Positions 1-7,806 are shown, counted from the first letter of the stretch. The stretch: DNA of 10,074 nucleotides from Halicephalobus mephisto (GCA_009193035.1 SWDT01000213.1:1-10074), one strand, 5' to 3'. Notes: generated by a model from the letters alone, not told the origin. Made by a program: numbers and translations.

Positions 1-3000
1 CCACTGGAAGACCGGTTCCTCCAAATGAACCTACAGAAGTTCCCCCCACTGGAAGACCTGTTCCTCCAAATGATTCTACCAATCCTCCTCCAACGGGAAG
101 ACCAGTCCCTCCAAATGATTCTACCAATCCTCCTCCAACGGGAAGACCAGTCCCTCCAAATGATTCTACCAATCCTCCTCCAACGGGAAGACCTGTTCCT
201 CCAAATAACCATACAGAAGCTCCCCCCACTGGAAGACCTGTTCCTCCTAATGAACCTACAGAAGTTCCTCCAACGGGAAGACCAGTTCCCCCTAATGAAC
301 CTACAGAAGTTCCTCCAACTGGAAGACCTGTCCCTCCAAATGAACCTACAGAAGTTCCTCCAACTGGAAGACCTGTCCCTCCAAATGAACCTACTAATGC
401 TCCTCCAACTGGAAGACCTCTGCCTCCAAATGAACCCACCAATCCTCCTCCAACGGGAAGACCAGTTCCCCCTAATGAACCTACAAATGCCCCAGCAACT
501 GAGAGACCAGTTCCTCCAAATAATCATACAGGAGCGCCAGTTACCGAAATACCAGCCTTCTGAAGGACCATCATCTCCTGAGAGTCCTACTGAGCTCCAC
601 GACCGACAACCCTTGGTCCTGATGGATGTCCGGCTCATGCTCATCACAGTAATGTACATCTGCTTGTGCCGAAAAGTGCTTCACTGTTCCCCGAGATCCT
701 CATCACTCCCTGGCCGCTCCTCGACAGCCTCCTTGTGATGAATGCATCAAGGATGTGCCTGTGATGATGGATATGTCATTGATGCAACAGCTACTTCTTT
801 CGTTTGTGTTCCTAAGGATCAATGTGTTGCTTTGACGAAGAGGGAATGCTTCATCCAGCAAACGATACTTGGCTGAATCAAGATTGCACTGAATCTTATA
901 AGTGTGAAAATGGGGATTTAATTATTGAACCCTATCAATGCAAATCAAATCTAACGAAAAATGTATTGAAGGCAATGACTGGAAGATGCATTGCGTTCCA
1001 ACTGGTACAACGCCTCAACAGAATAATGTTCCAACGACGTTGAAGCCCGATAAAGAAACTGCTTCTCCAACAGAAAATCCAGCTCCTGCTTCTACTCAGA
1101 AACCATCACCACCAAATGGACCTACTAATGCTCCTGCTACTGAAAAGCCACTCCCCCCAAATAACCATACAGAAGCTCCAGGTACTGAGAAACCTTTACC
1201 ACCAAATGAACCTACAGAAGTTCCCCCCACTGGAAGACCTGTTCCTCCAAATGAACCTACAGAAGTTCCTCCCACTGGAAGACCAGTTCCCCCTAATGAA
1301 CCTACAGAAGTTCCTCCCACTGGAAGACCAGTCCCTCCAAATGATTCTACCAATCCTCCTCCAACGGGAAGACCTGTTCCTCCAAATGATTCTACCAATC
1401 CTCCTCCAACGGGAAGACCTGTTCCTCCAAATGAACCTACAGAAGTTCCCCCCACTGGAAGACCGGTTCCCCCAAATAACCATACAGAAGCTCCAGGTAC
1501 TGAGAAACCTTTACCACCAAATGAACCCACCAATCCTCCTCCAACGGGAAGACCTGTTCCCCCTAATGAACCTACAGAAGTTCCTCCCACTGGAAGACCT
1601 GTTCCCCCTAATGAACCTACAGAAGTTCCTCCCACTGGAAGACCAGTTCCTCCTAATGAACCTACAGAAGTTCCTCCCACTGGAAGACCAGTTCCTCCTA
1701 ATGAACCTACAGAAGTTCCTCCCACTGGAAGACCGGTTCCCCCAAATAACCATACAGAAGCTCCAGGTACTGAGAAACCCTTACCGCCAAATGAACCTAC
1801 CAATCCCCCTCCAACGGGAAGACCTGTTCCCCCTAATGAACCTACAGAAGTTCCTCCCACTGGAAGACCAGTCCCTCCTAATGAACCTACAGATGTTCCC
1901 CCCACTGGAAGACCGGTTCCCCCAAATAACCATACAGAAGCTCCAGGTACTGAGAAACCCTTACCGCCAAATGAACCTACAGAAGTTCCTCCAACTGGAA
2001 GACCAGTTCCCCCTAATGAACCTACAGAAGTTCCTCCAACTGGAAGACCAGTTCCCCCTAATGAACCTACAGATGTTCCTCCAACGGGAAGACCAGTTCC
2101 TCCAAACGATTCTACTAATCCTCCTGCTACTGAGAAACCTTCACCACCACATGAGCCTACGGGTGCCCCAGGTACTGTAGAACCGCCTGTAAAGCCTTCG
2201 GAGAAACCATTTACTCCACACAGTCCACCTGATAATCAGACAGACTCAGCAACTCAGGTTCCATGCCGTACTCAACCATGTAATCGAGAAACAACTGCTC
2301 ACCCACCATCAGTAGCCCCAGTTGAAAAGCCTACAACAGTAGCACCAGAAGGAACACCTGCCCCACAATGCCCTGAAAACTCTTTCTACAGTACTTGTGT
2401 ATCCAAATGTGCTGATTCATGTCAGAGCTTCGTCAACGCCTATCCAAGCAACAACGGTTCTCAAAACGATCCTGGAGCTCCTCACTTCTGCATTGAAGAT
2501 GAAGACTGTCATGCCGGATGTCAATGTGATGATGGATACCTCGCGGACAACGTCGACGGACAACTTCGTTGTGTCAAGTCTGACGAGTGCGGATGTAGAG
2601 ACCAGAACGGCAATTACCACAACAAGAACGAGAGCTGGTATGGAAATGGCTGTGACGTCATCTACACTTGTACTGCCACTAACCAAACCGAATCTAATAA
2701 TGGCTCCTGTCCTGATGGGAAACATTGCCAGAAAGATGCAAATGGTAACTACCATTGCGTATCTCAACAAACAACTATGGCTCCTTTCACCACTAGAAAG
2801 TCTCATCCTACTGAAGCTCAACCGAGCGAACAACCTCCTACTAAACTCCCCAATTTACCATCTAGTGTCCAACCATCCGAAGTAACTCATGGTCCATATA
2901 CGGAATTACCTGAGAAGAAAACTACGAAACAGACTGAAAACAATCCCACCACAAAAGAACCTGTAAATAAGGGATCAACTCAACCTGTTACCATGAGTAC

Positions 3001-3082
3001 TTTACATCCCGGCTCCCATGGTTCAACAACCGGAAGTCCGATCTACAAGTGCATCGAACAATGCTACATCCACTTCGGCTGA
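1..3082 (+). CDS. Mucin-like secreted protein with PTS repeats and two TIL/VWC-like cysteine modules (5'-partial, frame-broken)
   Basis: The gene runs in from the left edge, so its start and any signal peptide are not visible. Reading order: 12 Pro/Thr-rich 15-residue repeats (3-542), a linker, a ten-cysteine TIL module with a VWC-like extension (about 618-993), a second linker, 24 more repeats (1094-2173), a second TIL plus VWC-like module (2369-2758), and a Ser/Thr/Pro tail. TIL and TILa modules alternating with mucin-type stretches are known from zonadhesin, IgGFc-binding protein and many nematode cuticle or gut-surface proteins, so an extracellular structural or protective role is inferred. 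The stretch 938-3082 is one open frame; 3-560 is open in another frame. Between them about six frame changes occur. No intron is evident over 3 kb. The stop at 3080-3082 may itself follow a slip; a better mucin-like tail reads to TAA at 3099-3101. Family assignment is firm, exact orthology is not. Confidence 0.78.
3..542 (+). repeat. Coding 45-bp tandem repeat, array 1 (12 units)
   Basis: Twelve uninterrupted 45-bp units encode the consensus TGRPVPPNEPTEVPP. Variant units carry NDSTNPP (units 2-4) or NNHT (units 5 and 12). Units 2-4 are nearly identical at DNA level, which points to recent unit duplication. NDS and NHT are N-glycosylation sequons, while NEP is not, so only some units can carry N-glycans; the threonines are likely O-glycosylation sites. 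The array is already in progress at base 1, so it is probably longer. Confidence 0.97.
543..950 (+). other. Frame-broken segment of the mucin-like gene covering the first TIL module
   Basis: The reading frame changes about six times here: near 545-562 (net +1 or -2, with TGA at 561-563), 592-593, 649-652, 750-752, 831-833 and 948-950. The last five each fit loss of one base, e.g. TTT where TTTT would restore FDEEG at 831, and AAGGA where AAGGGA would restore GCACDDGY at 750. When the pieces are followed across frames, all ten TIL cysteines and the expected spacing remain (pieces such as CTSACAEKCFTVP, PPCDECIK, CACDDGYV, FVCVPKDQC). Either the assembly has dropped bases here or the gene broke very recently. 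Confidence 0.8.
618..993 (+). other. TIL plus VWC-like cysteine module 1 (across broken frames)
   Basis: The module starts with GPDGCPAHAHHS (frame of 627) and ends at KMHCVP near 993. It has ten TIL-pattern cysteines followed by a half-module with cysteines in QDC, YKC, YQC, EKC and MHC. It parallels module 2 (2369-2758) in order and spacing, but lacks the extra cysteine that directly follows the tenth one in module 2 (there DECGC, here DQCVA). TIL domains are disulfide-rich and often inhibit proteases; no inhibitory function can be read here. Confidence 0.72.
1094..2173 (+). repeat. Coding 45-bp tandem repeat, array 2 (24 units) with higher-order structure
   Basis: Exactly 24 units of 45 bp encode TGRPVPPNEPTEVPP and variants, in frame without a break. 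A paired variant, NNHTEAPG followed by TEKPLPPNEP, recurs at units 2-3, 9-10, 15-16 and 19-20. The block 1721-1800 is identical to 1901-1980 (80 of 80 bases), giving a local 180-bp (four-unit) higher-order period. Edge units are the most diverged (TQKPSPPNGP at the start, TEKPSPPHEP at the end), as expected when unequal exchange homogenises the middle. NDS (units 6, 7, 23) and NHT sequons are scattered among non-sequon units. Confidence 0.97.
2369..2758 (+). other. TIL plus VWC/TILa-like cysteine module 2
   Basis: This is an intact module in frame with array 2. Ten cysteines follow the TIL pattern: CPENSFYSTC, VSKC, ADSC, HFC, EDC, AGCQC, LRC and DEC. It is followed at once by GCRDQNGNYHNKNESW, NGC, YTC, GSC, KHC and YHC, which resembles the TILa/VWC-like segment seen after TIL domains in zonadhesin-type proteins. 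Several NxS/T sequons (NES, NQT, NGS) are present. It lies near the end of the protein, ahead of a Ser/Thr/Pro tail. Confidence 0.88.
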
Positions 3083-3121
3083 AACAAATTCTGATTTCTA
3101 AATGAAATTGTCATAAAAATC

Positions 3122-3174
3122 AATAAACTATATGCAAATAATAAAATCATGTACAATGCAATTTTTCAAATAAA
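3122..3174 (+). terminator. Polyadenylation signals of the mucin-like gene
   Basis: AATAAA occurs at 3122-3127, 3140-3145 and 3169-3174, from 39 bases after the stop at 3082. The first two are best placed for cleavage of this transcript. Confidence 0.6.
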
Positions 3175-3178
3175 AAAC

Positions 3179-3192
3179 GCGCCAAATTGGCG
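3179..3192. promoter_or_regulatory. E2F-type box inside a palindrome upstream of set-4
   Basis: GCGCCAAATTGGCG contains TTTGGCGC on the minus strand (3179-3186), a match to the E2F consensus TTTSSCGC, within a 6-bp-arm palindrome (CGCCAA/TTGGCG, 3180-3192). It is a small GC-rich island in AT-rich DNA about 115 bp before the set-4 start codon. Binding by the nematode E2F (EFL-1/DPL-1) is inference. Confidence 0.4.
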
Positions 3193-3216
3193 TGATGTTC
3201 TAAATGATATTTGTTG

Positions 3217-3222
3217 TTTCAG
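3217..3222 (+). promoter_or_regulatory. Putative trans-splice acceptor for set-4
   Basis: TTGTTTCAG ends at 3222. TTTCAG is the standard nematode 3' splice site and there is no paired upstream donor from this gene, so it is a candidate spliced-leader acceptor, 81 bp before the ATG at 3304. The distance from the upstream stop (140 bp) would also fit an operon with SL2, but no clear U-rich element is visible. Confidence 0.4.
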
Positions 3223-3303
3223 CTGTTCGTTGTTTCGAATTTAGTCATTGTTTCGATCTCATACACGGGTCATATTTTTTATTAAATTTTATGTTTTTTT
3301 AAA

Positions 3304-5788
3304 ATGACAACAGTCGAAGGCACTTTGGAACTCTCCACCGAACAGTTCAGTCAACTCTACAAAGATATATTGCAATCCATCAACGGACGTCACACGATGA
3401 CTGCGAAGGAGTTATGTGAGATCGACGATCTTTGTACGACTCTCGTCGTTGATCCACTTGTCAGATTTAAATCCCACAAAATGAGTCTAAAGTAAATTTC
3501 TGAAAATTTAAGTTGAAGTTTATATATGAAGTTGCAGTTACGAACCCCCGAACATGCAGACCCATCTTCTTTGTCTTTCGATTTTGCTGCAGTACATTTA
3601 CGACGGAGATCTTCTCAAGGTCTACTTTGGACTATACTCACTGAAAATCACCCAAGGTTTCCTCAGGGGACGATCCCAAAAGGCACGGGAACACGTACGA
3701 GATCACGTAAGATTTCCGTTTTTATTTTTTTATTTAAAATTTTCCAGCTTCTTAGATTTGTGGCCATGTTCAGATACGACGCGGGATATACTATTGTTCC
3801 TTGTTGTCGATATGGACATGAACAAAACGTCGGAGCTAAGTTAATTGCTACAAAGTACTGGAAAAAAGATGACGTCATTGACCAACTTATCGGTGTTATT
3901 GGAAATCTCACTCATGAAGAAGAAGAAGAATTACTTATTCCTGGTGTTAATGATTTTTCTGTTTTGATGTCTCAAAGAAAAAAACGACCTCAGTTATGGC
4001 TTGGTCCAGGGGCATTTCTCAATCACGATTGCAATCCTAATTGTCAGTTCGTCGCGAACAAAAACAACACGGCCGTCATCGTCGTTCTCCGCGACATTAA
4101 TCCTGGAGATGAATTATTTATTTTTTACGGATCTGAATTTTTTGGCGAAAATAATATGTATTGTGAATGCGAAACTTGCGAAAAGTAATTTTTTAAATTT
4201 AAATTAAAACAATTTTAAAATTTTAGGAAAGGATTGGGTGCTTTCAGAACGACTGGAGATCACCCGAAAAGGAACCCCCGAGCTACTTCCCCGACTCCCT
4301 CCATGTTGTCTACCTTCACGATTGATGCCGACGGGTACGAACGCAGGAAGTATGCCCTCAGGGCACGGAAGCAGATCAGTGCCGAGGAAGTGATCTTCGA
4401 CTCCAAGGAGTTTTTCCAAAGTAAGTTTTATTTTGCACTTTGCTAAGCGTACGGAGTCGGGAAATGTAGTCTTATGCTTTGAACAAGTAATACCAGCAAC
4501 AACATGTAAGTAATCCAATACGATTTTAAATAACATAGTTATATTTTGACTGCAATGATGTAGTTAATTGATGTGTAGAATTCTGCATTTAGGGATCATA
4601 TGAAAGATGAGGAAATACCAGAACTATTTGATATATCAAAGACAGCGAAAATAAAAATAGCAACAAAAAGTGAAAATACAACGAACGCAACTGTTTTCTG
4701 GCTACAGTAATTACTTGAAAGTCAGGAGTTTCGATTTTGAGACTATGCAAAAAATGAAAAAATATCAAAGTTATTTGATATATCAAAGACAAAAATTTTA
4801 AAAAATTAAAGCAACAAAGTAGTTATTTTCTTATTACAGTAATTACTTGAATGTCAGGAATTTTCGCTCCAGGACCACACTTCCTTAGTTGCTTGTATTT
4901 TACAATAGAACTTAGATATGAGATATCCTCGTTATAATATATCTTGCATTATAGCATATGATATGAGTGAGTGAGTTTGGTTAGTCTGTCTTCAAATTGA
5001 CCCTCGTTATGATATATCCTTCCTTATAACACAATACGCTTTGCCCGGTTCCAAGAGGGTATCTTATGTTCAAGTTCGACTGTACTAATATTTGTCTTTT
5101 ACATTACAATTGTTACTTTAAAACATTTCCAGAAGTCATTTTGGATCGCTTCATCGATCGACCCCTTATAACTGGAGCCGAAAACGTCCAATTTTCCGAG
5201 TATCCCGTATTAGAAAACTTCAAGTTCGATCCTAAAGGTTTGCCGATCATTGAAAAAATGGCCGTTCCTGTGGCTGACATTTTGATTAAAAATAACGAAG
5301 AATATGATCCAGATTTGCTTATTCCCAAAAAAACATACTGTATTGAAGAACATTTTCCTCAGCCTCCAAAAAGTGCTTCTGAAATTACTGTAACTGATTT
5401 GTTTGCTTTTCTCGGATTTAATGTCTGTGTTCTCGAAAAATCAAATACCGTAATAGGCCCGAAAAAAATCTTCATGAGCACCGCCAGACCTTGGGAACGA
5501 CACATCCAGAAACCGGCCTCCCGACGTCCCATTGTTGTTCGGAAACAGGATCCTGGAACGAAAATAATTAAGAAAATGATAACCAAAAATCAAAGAAATT
5601 CAATTATCAAAGAAAATACACAAAAATGTTTCTCAAATTTGCAGGAAATTATGAAAAAAAGGAAAATTAAACCATTTTCGGAGGAATTTTCTGGATCAAT
5701 TACTTCCATTTTTCAACATTTAGTTCAGGCCCAGGATGAAGTTTCAGAAAAGGAACCTTCAAAAGACAACTCTGTCCCATTACTGTAA
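3304..5788 (+). CDS. set-4: Suv4-20 family histone H4 lysine-20 methyltransferase (SET-4 ortholog), five exons
   Basis: The product would di- and trimethylate H4K20 in chromatin, using S-adenosylmethionine; in C. elegans SET-4 acts on H4K20me1 made by SET-1 and feeds into X-chromosome dosage compensation. Exons: 3304-3491, 3538-3706, 3748-4184, 4227-4420, 5133-5788. Phases join exactly and give 547 residues. The family's N-terminal block is clear (TAKELCEIDDL, then DP and HKM, residues 32-60). The SET core has GAKLIATK (148-155), the NDFSV segment (187-191), AFLNHDCNPNC (208-218, with the NHDC motif) and FYGSEFFGENN (245-255). The post-SET zinc cysteines are CECETC (258-263), followed by KKGLGAF. 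Residues 330-547 are a lysine-rich extension without a recognised domain. The first three introns are 46, 41 and 42 bp; the last is 712 bp. The start is the first ATG in frame and precedes the conserved block by about 30 residues. No frame break is seen, unlike the neighbours. Confidence 0.93.
4625..4859. repeat. Imperfect tandem duplication with a 14-bp palindrome
   Basis: Each copy begins with TATTTGATATATCAAAGAC (4625-4643 and 4772-4790, identical), containing the perfect palindrome TTTGATATATCAAA. Each copy ends with ACAGTAATTACTTGAA followed by GTCAGGA after one variable base (4704-4727 and 4836-4859, one mismatch). The interior has diverged and changed length (offset 147 at the start, 132 at the end). 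Confidence 0.85.
4927..5030. repeat. Imperfect direct repeat, offset 75 bp
   Basis: CCTCGTTAT(A/G)ATATATC followed by a TTATA(G/A)CA stretch occurs at 4927-4955 and again at 5002-5030. The copies differ at a few positions. It is a second, separate duplication inside the same intron. Confidence 0.7.
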
Positions 5789-5795
5789 CGAAATA

Positions 5796-5888
5796 GTTAC
5801 TGTAAAAGGATTTTTTCTACAGTAATTATCGGTTATGTTTGTATATTACAAATAAAAGTTTAATTACCTCAGGGCTAATTACAGTAAC
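5796..5888. repeat. TTACTGTA/TACAGTAA inverted repeat around the set-4 3' end
   Basis: GTTACTGTAA at 5796-5805 pairs perfectly with TTACAGTAAC at 5879-5888; a nearer TACAGTAA (5818-5825) pairs with 5797-5804. A further TTACTGTAAC (5780-5789) overlaps the set-4 stop codon. The same TACAGTAATTA core occurs twice in intron 4 (4703 and 4835), so it is a small dispersed family. The polyadenylation signal lies inside the loop. Confidence 0.75.
5851..5856 (+). terminator. Polyadenylation signal of set-4
   Basis: AATAAA lies 63 bases after the stop codon, a normal nematode 3' UTR length, and sits between the arms of the TTACTGTA inverted repeat. Confidence 0.7.
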
Positions 5889-5980
5889 AGTCAAGCCATG
5901 AATGAATAAAAATCAGATATTTTTGAATATTTTTTTACAAAAAAATTTTTTTTTACATTAAAAAAGTTTAATTATTTAAT

Positions 5981-6866
5981 ACTACTTTAAATTAAAAATT
6001 ACAAGCAAGGCTCTGCGTTAAAGGATAGAATGTCAAAGTCATCGATTTGAGAATTATTGTTCGTAGTTTTATATGCTCAGTATCTTGTTGTGAATTTTGG
6101 TATTTGATTTTCTTTCTGCAATTAAAATTACTTTTATGGAATTTCTAAGTGCTTCCATAGTGAAAATATTGTAAATTCTGAATTCTTCCTGTTTAAAAAC
6201 CTCGAAATTAATGTTTCATTTCTCCACTTGTTTTTAGTTGCTGAAAATACAGTTCTTGACCTCTACGCCCCCTTACCCTGAGATCCTAGGTCGAAAACAT
6301 CTTCAACAACGAGCTCAGGACTCTCGAAAATCCTGATTCATATGATACATTCTTACTGCATAATTTCCCGATTCAAGAAAAAAGTTTTGTTGCCTTCCCA
6401 GAAGACCGTCAAAAGTGATTCTTCTAAAAACTTCTGGAACATGATGTGGGTGTCCCGTTCCATGACAGTTTATGGAGAACTCTAAGTACTATCAATGCAT
6501 AAAAGTATGATCACAGCACGGATCACCTAGATAGCAAGAATTGATAAAAAAACCGGTGAACTTCAGAAGTCAGCGTTAGAAAATATTAAAGATCTCTGGG
6601 GATAAATATTATTGGAAAAAGAAACAAAGTCGATTAGATTTCATTTAACACAACTACAGAAATCTAAACTTCAGAACCCGGGATTCTGAAGATTAACCTC
6701 GAATTCTAACGTCAGATTCATAATCTAAGAATCCGATTACCCCATTCTACATACTTCTTGTATATTCTGAGGACGTCTATGTCAAATTTCCATATAAAAA
6801 CGACAAAAGATTACATGGAATGGCTCTTAAACAGTTTTTTGTTTGTAATTTTTAATTTAAAGTAGT
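5981..6866. mobile_element. Candidate non-autonomous element bounded by a 28-bp inverted repeat
   Basis: ACTACTTTAAATTAAAAATT and the 8 following bases (5981-6008) reappear as the reverse complement at 6839-6866, with a single mismatch over 28 bp. The spacing is 830 bp. Partial similarity continues outward in AT-rich DNA. No transposase is recognisable inside and I could not define a target-site duplication, so this may be a decayed MITE-like element or a rearrangement product. Confidence 0.4.
6669..6691. repeat. Perfect hairpin CTTCAGAA-N7-TTCTGAAG
   Basis: The 8-bp arms are fully complementary and the loop is CCCGGGA. It lies inside the inverted-repeat-bounded region. Confidence 0.7.
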
Positions 6867-6877
6867 TAAAATTACAA

Positions 6878-6892
6878 TGTGTCTGGGACACA
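6878..6892. repeat. Perfect hairpin TGTGTC-TGG-GACACA
   Basis: It has 6-bp arms and a 3-base loop, 12 bp beyond the right arm of the 28-bp inverted repeat. Confidence 0.65.
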
Positions 6893-7779
6893 ACTGTCAC
6901 ACTACGTCAAAAATATGTGAAATTTACATAGAAAATAAAAATTTGTAATCCACTCAATAAATGAGGAAAACATCAATCATAAATATTAAGAATGAAAAAC
7001 CAAATATATAAGCTTAGTCTAGCTTAAGATCAAGCATAAATCCAGCCTAAACCTTGTCTAACATGATTAGGATGGCTATTAATAATTGAAATATATATGA
7101 GTTAACCTAAATTGTCTTTGAAGATACATAGACACACATTAAGTGGTTCTTAGGACAAGAACAACATCAAGATCAAGAAATTGCCCAAATTTCGAAAAAT
7201 TCATATATCACTGCTTTGTTTGTTTAGTTTTATCTCAATATCTTTAAAAAACTACGATAATAATGGTAGATTATGTCAAGAAAATCGAAAACCAGAACTG
7301 ATGCAATGTAAAAAATAAATTTTCAATTGGTCACGGAGCGCCAAGTTTACTTTGTTACTGAAAGTAGAGAATTTCACTTTAGCAGTAGCAAAGGGAATAT
7401 ACCCCTTGTCCTCATCCCGTAATTTCGAAAACTAAGAAATCTGTGGTCCTAACACGAAAAATGAGAAATCTCAAGGTTCGCCACTTTGGGCGGACTGAGC
7501 CATAGACAACCGTCATCGCACCAAATTTAACACTGTCATTGTGCAGTGCATGTGTTCCTCAAACGCATTCGAAGCTATGCGTATTTTTGTTCTTGGCGTT
7601 ATGTTTCGAATTCTTCCGAAAAATCTTTGGCTAGCTAACTCTTTCACGATAACTTCCCGTGCAGAGCAATTCACGAACTAGGCCATCGGAGCAAAGAATG
7701 AATTTTTTCGTCATTAGCATAAAGAAAATCTTTTCGATGTATTGCGGATTGGATTTGCCATGGCTACTTCGAGATCTCT

Positions 7780-7806
7780 GTAAAACCGTTTTATTATAGG
7801 TTTTAC
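7780..7806. promoter_or_regulatory. Perfect inverted repeat GTAAAACC-N11-GGTTTTAC upstream of the ubiquitin-like gene
   Basis: The 8-bp arms lie about 85-110 bp before the start codon at 7891. The 8-bp palindrome GAGATCTC (7771-7778) is immediately upstream. The position suits a promoter element, but no factor is recognised. Confidence 0.4.

Larger units (their letters stand above)
4421..5132 (+). other. Long fourth intron of set-4, built of diverged repeats
   Basis: The donor is a perfect GTAAGT at 4421 and the acceptor is ACATTTCCAG ending at 5132. At 712 bp it is about 16 times longer than the other three introns. It holds two imperfect direct duplications (4625-4859 and 4927-5030, listed separately). 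No gene on either strand is supported inside it. Confidence 0.85.

Noticed and set aside
1096..1905. 269-codon minus-strand open frame with GGTSVGSLGGTGLPV repeats
   Set aside because: It is the antisense shadow of the in-frame 45-bp coding array. The plus frame continues into cysteine modules and has the meaningful composition.
1116..2180. 354-codon plus-strand open frame rich in LQKFLPLED repeats
   Set aside because: It is an off-frame reading of the same array and ends soon after the array does; it joins no domain.
2417..2833. Minus-strand 138-codon open frame opposite TIL module 2
   Set aside because: It is antisense to a clear cysteine module, with no recognisable features of its own.
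3526..4188. A single 220-codon open frame through the SET region
   Set aside because: It reads exon 2 of set-4 out of frame and through an intron. The spliced model keeps phase and the conserved Suv4-20 N-terminal block.
6282..6483. Plus-strand open stretch of about 65 codons in the intergenic region
   Set aside because: It has no good start or splice context and a Ser/Lys-rich random-looking composition. The opposite strand is open as well.
7008..7066. Degenerate hexamers such as AGCTTA, GCCTAA and TCTAAC resembling nematode telomere repeats (TTAGGC)
   Set aside because: Only one exact GCCTAA occurs and there is no regular 6-bp period, so an interstitial telomere tract is not supported.
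7352..7389. Hairpin-like GTTACTGAAAGT ... ACTTTAGCAGTAGC
   Set aside because: The arms pair only with a two-base bulge and mismatches; it is no better than expected in AT-rich DNA of this length.
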